Positions 57,647 to 64,000 of a stretch of DNA of 64,000 nt are shown here, piece after piece. Location of the stretch: positions 4,030,001-4,094,000 of the forward strand of contig NZ_CP053660.1 of assembly GCF_013177455.1 (NCBI RefSeq), read 5' to 3'. The notes beneath the pieces are model-generated. The model was not told where the DNA came from. It saw nothing but the letters and a program-made list of their open reading frames with translations, and made no database searches. This DNA comes from Nocardioides marmotae (GTDB taxonomy: Bacteria > Actinomycetota > Actinomycetes > Propionibacteriales > Nocardioidaceae). The position numbers and the translations under genes are program-made. Every line of letters starts with the position of its first letter. The first letter of the stretch is position 1.

Positions 57647-60079
57647 ATGCCCGCACGCGAGACGCCGCCGGACGGCACCGCACCACGACGTCGGCGGCTC
57701 GGAGCCACCGGCCGGCTCGCCGTCGCCGGCCTGACCGCCGCCGGGCTCCTCGCCGGGGCGTTCGTCCTGCCGGGCGCGGCCGGCCTGCGCGGCGGCTCGC
57801 TGGAGCAGCAGTTCTCCGACGCGACGGCCACCAAGGTCGCGATGGACGAGGCGAAGAACGCGATCTCGCGCGCGGTCGGCTCCGGCGCCGACACCGCCGA
57901 CCCGACCACCGCCGAGCAGGCGCGGTCCGCGGCGTCGTACGTCGCCGCCGAGCGGGCGCTGCCCGACCCCGAGCTGCGGAGCGTCGCCGCGGTCCAGCCG
58001 CGCCGCCAGCGGCCCCAGGACCGCTACGCGATGGCCAACGGCTGCTACGCGCTGGCCGGCCGGCCGATCTTCTTCAAGCCCACCGCACTCGGGAAGTACC
58101 TCCTCTACGCCGCCGACCGCACCTTCGTGGTCGCCGGCGGCGAGAGCGCCGCGAGCCCCTCGGCGAGGACCGTGTGGACCGCGTCCAAGAACGGCAAGCG
58201 GTTCACCTTCCGCAACGACACCGGCACGCTGCGCATCGGCTCGGCCTCGAGCTTCGCGCTCACCCGCACCACCGGCTGCACCGCCTACCCGGAGTCCCAG
58301 ATCGACATCGCCGGCGGCCCGCACGCGGGCGTGACGCCGTTCCAGGAGGTGCGGGGCTACGTCGACGCCCACACCCACGGGATGGCCTTCGAGTTCCTCG
58401 GCGGCCAGGCGCACTGCGGCCGGCCCTGGCACGAGTACGGCGCGCCGTACGCGCTCGTCGACTGCACCGACCACACCGTCACCGGCGGGTACGGCGGCGT
58501 GCTGGAGTCCGTGCTCAGCGGCACGCCCAGCCACGACCCGGTGGGCTGGCCGACCTTCAAGGACTGGCCGGCGCCGAACTCGCTGACCCACGAGGGCACC
58601 TACTACCGCTGGATGGAGCGCGCCTGGCGCGGCGGCCAGCGGCTCTTCGTCAACCTGCTGGTCGAGAACAACCAGCTCTGCCAGCTCTACCCGCTCAAGC
58701 GGAACTCCTGTGACGACATGGACTCCGTGCGCCTCCAGGCCAAGCAGATGTATGCCTTCCAGGACTACATCGACGCCCAGTTCGGCGGGCCCGGCAAGGG
58801 CTTCTACCGGATCGTGAAGAACCCGTGGCAGGCCCGGAAGGTGATCAACGCCGGGAAGATGGCGGTGGTCATGGGCATCGAGACCTCGGTGCCGTTCGGC
58901 TGCACGATGAAGCTCGGCATCCCCGCCTGCAACGCCGCGGACATCGACCGGCAGATCGCCGAGGTGCACCGGATGGGCGTGCGCCAGATGGAGCTGGTCA
59001 ACAAGTTCGACAACGCCCTGTCCGGCGTCGCCGGTGACTCCGGCGCGGTCGGCCCGGTCGTCAACCTGGCCAACTTCCTGGAGACCGGCACGTTCTGGGA
59101 CATGCGGCACTGCGAGCCGGCCGACGGGGAGTCGCACGACAACAACCAGGTGGCGGTCCCCGACATCACCGCCGGGGTCCAGGACGCGCTGTTCGGGGCG
59201 ATCGCCTCGCTCGGGCTGCCGACCATGCCGCTGCCGCTCTACCCGCCGCCGGACCACTGCAACAACCGCGGCCTGACCACGCTGGGCGAGCACACGATCG
59301 GCGAGCTGGCCAAGCGCAAGATCCTCTTCGACCCCGACCACATGAGCGTCAAGGCCCGCCGCCAGGCGATGGACCAGATCGAGGAGATGCGCTACCCCGG
59401 CGTGCTCTCCAGCCACTCCTGGTCGACCCCCGACACCTACCCGCGGATCTACCGGGCGGGCGGCTTCGTCGCGCCGTACGCCGGTGACTCCACCGGCTTC
59501 GTGGAGAAGTGGCGCCGCCACGTCGGCTGGGCCGACCAGCGCTACTACTGGGGTCTGGGCTTCGGCGCCGACATCAACGGCCTCGGCGCCCAGGGCGCTC
59601 CCCGGGGCGCGGACGTGCGCAACAAGGTGACCTACCCCTTCCGCGGCCTGGGCGGGGTGACGGTCAAGAAGCAGCGCGCCGGCCAGCGGGTCTACGACAT
59701 CAACGTCGACGGCGTCGCGCAGTACGGCCTCTACCCCGACTGGATCGAGGACCTGCGCAAGGTCGCCGGCAAGGACGGCGCGGCCATCGTCGACGACATG
59801 GCGCGCGGCGCGGAGGCCTACCTGCAGACGTGGGAGCGGGCGTACGGCGCCCGGCCCGACTCCTGCCGCAACCCCGGGCTGCGCCAGCGCTGGTCGCTGG
59901 TGCGCCAGATGATCCGCCCCGGCATGACCACCCGGTCGGTGATCGGCAAGGTCGGCCAGCCCTACCAGCGCCTGGGCCGGACCTACCGCTTCTGCGCCAA
60001 GGCCCCCGGCACGGGCAAGGTCATGGTCCGGGTGGACTTCACCCGCGGCGGCAAGGTCACCGGCATCCGCCGCCTCTGA
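57647..60079 (+). CDS. Large exported protein with HxH amidohydrolase-like motif and SmpA-like tail
   Basis: An 810-residue protein. A basic start (RRRRLGATG) precedes a signal or anchor helix (about residues 22-47, LAVAGLTAAGLLAGAFVLPG), so the rest is exported. The large middle part contains GYVDAHTHGMAFEFLG, an HxH motif as in amidohydrolase/renal-dipeptidase-type metalloenzymes, and later KILFDPDHMSVKARRQAMDQI and SSHSWSTPDTY, which could supply further ligands. The C-terminus, GMTTRSVIGKVGQPYQRLGRTYRF, resembles the SmpA/OmlA (BamE-like) fold. Several Cys suggest disulfides. The function is unknown, probably hydrolytic. The ATG at 57647 has GGGGAG 5 nt upstream. A strong hairpin follows at 60113. 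Confidence 0.7.
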   Translation: MPARETPPDGTAPRRRRLGATGRLAVAGLTAAGLLAGAFVLPGAAGLRGGSLEQQFSDATATKVAMDEAKNAISRAVGSGADTADPTTAEQARSAASYVAAERALPDPELRSVAAVQPRRQRPQDRYAMANGCYALAGRPIFFKPTALGKYLLYAADRTFVVAGGESAASPSARTVWTASKNGKRFTFRNDTGTLRIGSASSFALTRTTGCTAYPESQIDIAGGPHAGVTPFQEVRGYVDAHTHGMAFEFLGGQAHCGRPWHEYGAPYALVDCTDHTVTGGYGGVLESVLSGTPSHDPVGWPTFKDWPAPNSLTHEGTYYRWMERAWRGGQRLFVNLLVENNQLCQLYPLKRNSCDDMDSVRLQAKQMYAFQDYIDAQFGGPGKGFYRIVKNPWQARKVINAGKMAVVMGIETSVPFGCTMKLGIPACNAADIDRQIAEVHRMGVRQMELVNKFDNALSGVAGDSGAVGPVVNLANFLETGTFWDMRHCEPADGESHDNNQVAVPDITAGVQDALFGAIASLGLPTMPLPLYPPPDHCNNRGLTTLGEHTIGELAKRKILFDPDHMSVKARRQAMDQIEEMRYPGVLSSHSWSTPDTYPRIYRAGGFVAPYAGDSTGFVEKWRRHVGWADQRYYWGLGFGADINGLGAQGAPRGADVRNKVTYPFRGLGGVTVKKQRAGQRVYDINVDGVAQYGLYPDWIEDLRKVAGKDGAAIVDDMARGAEAYLQTWERAYGARPDSCRNPGLRQRWSLVRQMIRPGMTTRSVIGKVGQPYQRLGRTYRFCAKAPGTGKVMVRVDFTRGGKVTGIRRL

Positions 60080-60112
60080 CCTGGCCTCGACCCGACCTGG
60101 GCAGGCACCTCC

Positions 60113-60149
60113 GACGAACCGTCCCGGCACCGCGCCGGGACGGTTCGTC
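60113..60149 (+). terminator. Strong hairpin terminator
   Basis: A perfect 16-bp stem, GACGAACCGTCCCGGC (60113-60128) and its complement (60134-60149), with the 5-nt loop ACCGC. It closes the 57647-60079 gene. There is no T-tract, as is common in actinobacteria. Confidence 0.8.
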
Positions 60150-60153
60150 AAGT

Positions 60154-60165
60154 TACCGGCAGGTA
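60154..60165. promoter_or_regulatory. Possible operator upstream of the EtfD-like gene
   Basis: TACCGGCAGGTA has TACC and GGTA arms and is symmetrical at 10 of 12 positions, like the operators of TetR-family fatty-acid regulators. A TAGGCT box follows at 60213-60218 with a leader of about 43 nt and GAGGAG before the ATG at 60268. Confidence 0.35.
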
Positions 60166-60267
60166 GGATGGATGTCACTGCTCGGCGGCGGTGACGTCCC
60201 CGGGCGAGGCACCTAGGCTCGCGGACGCGTCCGCGCCCAGCGGGCTGGCACCACTACGAGGAGCAGC

Positions 60268-63200
60268 ATGCAGATCTTCGCCATCGTCGTGTCACTCGCC
60301 ATCGCGGCGGTCGGCATAGCCCTGTTCGCCCGCGCGGTCAGGAACATGCTCCGCGTCATCCGTGTCGGGCAACCCGCGATGAACCGCACCGACCAGCCGG
60401 TCCAGCGGGCATGGGCGGTCATCAAGGAGACGCTGGGCCACACCCGGATGCTCCAGTGGAAGGTGGTGGGCGTTGCCCACTGGTTCATCTTCGTGGGCTT
60501 CGGACTGCTCTTCTTCACCCTGCTCACCGCCTTCGGCCAGCTCTTCGACGCCCACTTCACGCTGCCTCTGATCGGCACGTTCTTCCTCTACGAGTGGGTC
60601 TCGGAGTTCTTCACCGTCGTCATGCTGGTGGCGATCATCGGCTTCATCGCCTACCGCGCGACCCGCCCCAAGGAGCGCACCCGCGGCGTCAAGGGCCGGT
60701 TCTGGGGCTCGCGGATGTGGCAGGGCTACTTCGTGGAGAGCGTCATCCTGGGCGTCGGCCTCTGCATCACGGTGCTGCGCGGCCTGGAGTACGCCCTGCT
60801 CGACCAGGAGGGCTCCAGCCACGCCTCGCTGATGCACTTCCCGTTCACGGCGTGGCTCGGCCAGGCCTTCTCCGGCCTGTCGGTCGGCACGATCGAGAAC
60901 CTCATCTACCTCGTCGCGATGCTGAAGATCCTGATCTCCTTCACCTGGATGATCACGATCTCGCTGAACATCGACATGGGCGTCGCGTGGCACCGGTTCA
61001 CGGTCTTCTTCAACATCTTCTTCAAGCGCGAGGCCTCGGGCCGCACCGCGCTCGGCGCGGTCAAGCCGCTCACCAACAACGGCGAGCGGGTCAGCCTCGA
61101 CGACATCGACGACCTCGACGAGGACGCGACCCTCGGCGTCGGCAAGGTCGAGGACTTCAGCTGGAAGAACATCCTCGACTTCACCACGTGCACCGAGTGC
61201 GGCCGCTGCCAGTCGCAGTGCCCCGCGTGGAACACCGAGAAGCCGCTGTCGCCCAAGCTGCTGATCACCGCCCTGCGCGACCACACCTACGCCAAGGCGC
61301 CGTACTCCCAGGCCGGCGGCGAGGGCAGCGAGGCCGCCACCGCCCTGCTGGAGAAGGACGAGGTCCTCGCCCGCGAGGCCGCCCGCCCGCTGGTCGGCGA
61401 CACCGGCGACGACTGGTTCTACATGCCCGACAGCGGCGCCGCGGTCATCGACTCCGAGGTGCTGTGGAACTGCACGAGCTGCGGCGCCTGCGTCCAGCAG
61501 TGCCCGGTCGACATCGAGCACGTCGACCACATCGTCGACATGCGCCGCTACCAGGTGCTCGTCGAGTCGAACTTCCCCGCCGAGCTCAACGGCCTGTTCA
61601 AGGGCCTGGAGAACAAGGGCAACCCCTGGAACATGTCGCCGAACGCGCGACTGGACTGGGCCAAGGGCCTCGACTTCGAGGTCAAGGTCGTCGGTGAGGA
61701 CATCGAGTCCCTCGACGAGGTCGACTGGCTGTTCTGGGTCGGCTGCGCCGGCGCCTACGAGGACCGCCAGAAGAAGACCACCCGCGCCGTCGCCGAGCTG
61801 CTCGACATGGCCGGCGTCTCCTTCGGCGTCCTGGGCAACGGCGAGACCTGCACCGGCGACCCGGCCCGCCGCGCCGGCAACGAGTTCGTCTTCCAGGGCC
61901 TGGCCCAGCAGAACGTGGAGACGTTCCAGGAGTACAAGGTCAAGAAGGCCGTCACCACCTGCGCCCACTGCTTCAACACCCTCAAGAACGAGTACAAGGA
62001 GTTCGGCATCGAGCTGGAGGTGGTCCACCACACCCAGCTGCTGAACCGCCTGGTCCGCGAGGGCAAGCTGACGCCGGTCGCGAACGGCGAGGGCGCCCAC
62101 AAGCGCTCGATCACCTACCACGACCCCTGCTACATCGGTCGCCACAACGGCGTCTACAGCCCGCCGCGCGAGCTGCTCCAGGTCCTGCCCGGCGCCGAGT
62201 ACGTCGAGATGGAGCGCAACTCCGAGCGCGCCTTCTGCTGCGGCGCCGGCGGCGCGCGCATGTGGATGGAGGAGAACACCGGCGAGCGGATCAACGTCAA
62301 CCGCACCAAGGAGGCCGTCGGCACCGGCGCCGACCAGATCGCGGTCGGCTGCCCGTTCTGCCGCGTGATGCTCTCCGACGGCCTGACCGCCCAGCAGTCC
62401 AAGGGCGAGGCCCGCGAGGAGGTCGAGGTCCTCGACGTCGCGCAGATGCTGCTCGCCTCGGTCAAGGGCGAGGTCGCCACGAAGGTCAAGCCCGGCGGCG
62501 GTACGCCGTCGGCCAAGGCCGCCCCGTCGGAGGACGTCAAGGCCGAGCCGGAGCAGGGTGACGACACCCAGGCCTCCGACGACGTCGTGACCGAGACCGC
62601 CGACGCCGGCCCGCTGGCGAAGGCGTCGGGCGGCTCCTCGCTGTTCGACACCCCCGCCGACGACGCCGCCGACGGCGACCAGGCCGACTCCGCCTCGACC
62701 GAGGCCACCCCCGCCCAGGAGGCGAAGGCGGCCTCCTCCGCCGGCGCCGGGTCCTCGCTGTTCGACCTCGGTGGCGACAGCGCCGCCGAGGAGGAGCCCG
62801 CGAAGACCGAGCCGAAGACCGAGGCTCCGGCTGCTGCGAAGACCGAGTCGAAGCCGGCCGCCCAGGAGACCGACCTCGGCTCCGGCGGGTCGCTCTTCGA
62901 CCTCGGTGGCGGCGACGAGCCCGCCCCGGCCGAGGCCAAGACCGAGCCGAAGGCGGAGCCCGAGGCGAAGACCGAGGCCCCGGCGGAGCCGAAGACCGAG
63001 CCGAAGGCCGAGGCGAAGCCGGCCGCACCGGTGGCCGACCTCGGCTCCGGCGGCTCGCTCTTCGACATCGCTGCCGAGGAGCCGGCCCCGGCCGCTCCGA
63101 AGGCGGAGGAGCCGAAGACCGAGGAGCCCCAGGCCGAGGAGCCCCAGGCCGAGAAGCCCCAGGCCGAGGAGCCGAAGGCCGAGACCAAGGCCGAGCCCGC

Positions 63201-63804
63201 CCCGGCGGCGGAGCCGGCCGCCGAGGTGGACCTGTCCTCGGGTGGCTCGCTGTTCGACATCGAGGCCCCGGCCGCGCCGGCACCGAAGGCCGCCCCGGCC
63301 CAGCCCGAGCCCGAGGACGAGGTCGTCGAGGCCTCGGCCACCCCGGAGTCGGCGGACACCGAGGCCGAGGAGGTCGTCGAGACCGAGACCGCCGCCCCGG
63401 CCGCGGAGGCACCCGCCCGCACGGCCGCGACCCCGGCCGCGTCGATCCCGGAGGGTGGCTCGCTGTTCGACATCGCCGCCCCCGAGGCCGTCGCCCAGCC
63501 GGAGAAGCGTCCCGAGCGCCCCGCCGCCCCGGCGGCCGAGGCGACCACCGAGACGGCCGCCACGGAGTCGAGCACGGAGTCGACCACCGGGGCCACCCCG
63601 GCCGACGCGCCGAGCGGCGAGCAGGTCAGCGCGGCCGCCACGGCGATCGCGAGCGACGACCCGACGCCGGCGCCCGAGCCCGAGCCCGAGCCCGAGGAGC
63701 CGGCCGCGGAGCCGGAGAAGCCGAAGGCGTCCTCGAACGGCGCGGCGAACCAGCCGCGGACCGACGTGGAGATCTCCGAGGGCGGGTCGCTCTTCGACCT
63801 CTGA
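60268..63804 (+). CDS. Fe-S membrane reductase, EtfD-like (ETF:menaquinone oxidoreductase), with GGSLFD-repeat tail
   Basis: A 1178-residue protein. Five NarI-like membrane helices occupy about residues 1-235 and probably bind heme b. Two [4Fe-4S] sites follow, CTECGRCQSQCP (Cys 308, 311, 314, 318) and CTSCGACVQQCP (Cys 402, 405, 408, 412). Two CCG domains follow (Cys 493; HDPCYIG at 621; FCCGAGG at 657). This layout matches heterodisulfide-reductase-like EtfD (Rv0338c-type), which passes electrons from ETF and acyl-CoA dehydrogenases to menaquinone. From about residue 740 the tail is disordered, Ala/Glu/Pro/Lys-rich, with seven copies of a G(G/S)SLFD motif at Ser 791, 830, 875, 930, 994, 1065 and 1174. 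The ATG at 60268 has GAGGAG upstream. Confidence 0.88.
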   Translation: MQIFAIVVSLAIAAVGIALFARAVRNMLRVIRVGQPAMNRTDQPVQRAWAVIKETLGHTRMLQWKVVGVAHWFIFVGFGLLFFTLLTAFGQLFDAHFTLPLIGTFFLYEWVSEFFTVVMLVAIIGFIAYRATRPKERTRGVKGRFWGSRMWQGYFVESVILGVGLCITVLRGLEYALLDQEGSSHASLMHFPFTAWLGQAFSGLSVGTIENLIYLVAMLKILISFTWMITISLNIDMGVAWHRFTVFFNIFFKREASGRTALGAVKPLTNNGERVSLDDIDDLDEDATLGVGKVEDFSWKNILDFTTCTECGRCQSQCPAWNTEKPLSPKLLITALRDHTYAKAPYSQAGGEGSEAATALLEKDEVLAREAARPLVGDTGDDWFYMPDSGAAVIDSEVLWNCTSCGACVQQCPVDIEHVDHIVDMRRYQVLVESNFPAELNGLFKGLENKGNPWNMSPNARLDWAKGLDFEVKVVGEDIESLDEVDWLFWVGCAGAYEDRQKKTTRAVAELLDMAGVSFGVLGNGETCTGDPARRAGNEFVFQGLAQQNVETFQEYKVKKAVTTCAHCFNTLKNEYKEFGIELEVVHHTQLLNRLVREGKLTPVANGEGAHKRSITYHDPCYIGRHNGVYSPPRELLQVLPGAEYVEMERNSERAFCCGAGGARMWMEENTGERINVNRTKEAVGTGADQIAVGCPFCRVMLSDGLTAQQSKGEAREEVEVLDVAQMLLASVKGEVATKVKPGGGTPSAKAAPSEDVKAEPEQGDDTQASDDVVTETADAGPLAKASGGSSLFDTPADDAADGDQADSASTEATPAQEAKAASSAGAGSSLFDLGGDSAAEEEPAKTEPKTEAPAAAKTESKPAAQETDLGSGGSLFDLGGGDEPAPAEAKTEPKAEPEAKTEAPAEPKTEPKAEAKPAAPVADLGSGGSLFDIAAEEPAPAAPKAEEPKTEEPQAEEPQAEKPQAEEPKAETKAEPAPAAEPAAEVDLSSGGSLFDIEAPAAPAPKAAPAQPEPEDEVVEASATPESADTEAEEVVETETAAPAAEAPARTAATPAASIPEGGSLFDIAAPEAVAQPEKRPERPAAPAAEATTETAATESSTESTTGATPADAPSGEQVSAAATAIASDDPTPAPEPEPEPEEPAAEPEKPKASSNGAANQPRTDVEISEGGSLFDL

Positions 63805-63827
63805 GCCGAGGCACCGCACGATCCGAT

Positions 63828-63885
63828 GACGGGGTCGTGTGCTCCAGGAAGCGCTGCGGCGCGGACCGGGGCACACGACCCCGTC
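63828..63885 (+). terminator. Hairpin terminator after the EtfD-like gene
   Basis: Perfect 15-bp arms GACGGGGTCGTGTGC (63828-63842) and GCACACGACCCCGTC (63871-63885) around a 28-nt loop. The arms are almost the same as those of the hairpin at 54655-54690, which suggests a repeated family. Confidence 0.7.
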
Positions 63886-63902
63886 GTCGTACCACCCACC
63901 GC

Positions 63903-63908
63903 TAGGCT
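63903..63908 (+). promoter_or_regulatory. -10 box of the last gene
   Basis: TAGGCT followed by AGGAGG (about 63925-63930) and 7 nt to the GTG at 63938: a leadered start. Confidence 0.4.
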
Positions 63909-63937
63909 CACCTGCCGATCGCCGAGGAGGCCCACGG

Positions 63938-64000
63938 GTGAACGCCCCCACGACCGGCAACGCCGCCGGGACCGCCGGGACCACCGGCACGACCCCCGCC
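63938..64000 (+). CDS. Start of an unidentified gene, cut by the window edge
   Basis: The GTG at 63938 has AGGAGG 7 nt upstream and a TAGGCT box. Only 21 codons are visible (VNAPTTGNAAGTAGTTGTTP, then Ala), Thr/Gly/Ala-rich and disordered, so no family can be assigned. In relatives an aminotransferase often lies next to the EtfD gene; this is only a guess here. Confidence 0.55.
   Translation, partial: MNAPTTGNAAGTAGTTGTTPA

Noticed and set aside
62635..63804. Encapsulin cargo-loading peptides in the SLFD repeats
   Set aside because: Only the GSL part resembles known loading peptides, the host protein is an integral membrane enzyme, and no encapsulin gene is nearby. A similar doubt applies to beta-clamp-binding motifs, since the Gln of QLxLF is missing.
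60292..63990. A 1232-codon open frame on the minus strand, antisense to the EtfD-like gene
   Set aside because: It mirrors the strong coding frame of the plus strand, is Leu/Gly/Arg-rich without any recognisable domain, and arises from high GC. Similar shadows over malQ/secreted protein (51180-54890 plus) and over the FMO region (35880-39140 plus) were dropped for the same reason.

Overview
The window looks like a chromosomal segment of a very GC-rich actinobacterium, most likely Nocardioides or a close relative in the Nocardioidaceae. This is inferred from several things: extreme G/C bias at third codon positions, many GTG starts, a dnaK-grpE-dnaJ-hspR operon with HspR (HAIR) operators, F420-type LLM and deazaflavin-dependent oxidoreductases, an EtfD-like Fe-S membrane reductase, and many promoters whose -10 box lies 6-8 nt before the start codon (leaderless transcripts). 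I see no rRNA, tRNA, CRISPR array, integrase or transposase. Genes are tightly packed, and no gene-free stretch exceeds 300 bp.

Layout. 1-7.2 kb: housekeeping and membrane genes (LOG-family fragment, dienelactone hydrolase-like, SpoU methyltransferase, two convergent DedA proteins around a nested palindrome, pyrE, an aminotransferase, two Tyr/Gln/Pro-rich membrane proteins). 7.2-17.5 kb: the chaperone block (clpB, hspR, dnaJ, grpE, dnaK) with HAIR boxes upstream of clpB and dnaK, interrupted by an opposite-strand three-gene signalling operon (membrane protein, pseudo-kinase-like sensor, REC-histidine kinase fusion). 17.5-26 kb: M28 peptidase, CapA-like lipoprotein, an AbiEi/DUF559-type protein flanked by inverted 22-bp repeat arrays, NUDIX, aldo-keto reductase, USP, a MarR/EamA divergent pair, and small oxidoreductases. 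26.3-30.4 kb: a four-gene LLM/DUF1214/SDR/sulfotransferase operon behind a KstR-like operator. 30.5-32.6 kb: a small WXG100-like module. 32.8-38.4 kb: MFS, and an FMO-EthR-like TetR-hydrolase operon. 38.5-43.1 kb: a translationally coupled operon headed by a 77-residue peptide of DGTDS repeats, followed by a cupin/JmjC-like oxygenase, a sucrase/ferredoxin-like protein and two glycosyltransferases. It has the layout of an undescribed peptide- or protein-modification system. 43.2-50 kb: nitroreductase, M20 peptidase, MFS, DUF1992 and two CitE/malyl-CoA-lyase-like enzymes. 50-64 kb: M48 peptidase, malQ, a secreted anchor-P-like protein, transporters, a secreted HxH-motif protein, an EtfD-like electron-transfer reductase with a seven-fold GGSLFD motif tail, and the start of a further gene.

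How it fits together. HspR probably controls its own operon and clpB through the HAIR boxes. The 26.3 kb operon and the FMO operon carry related GAAC-N2-GTTC operators over their -10 boxes, and an EthR-like TetR is encoded in the latter. EtfD would pass electrons from acyl-CoA oxidation to menaquinone, which fits the other lipid- and CoA-related genes. The strongest candidates for new biology are the DGTDS peptide operon, the repeat-flanked DUF559 gene, the recurring nested intergenic palindromes, and the SLFD motif array.
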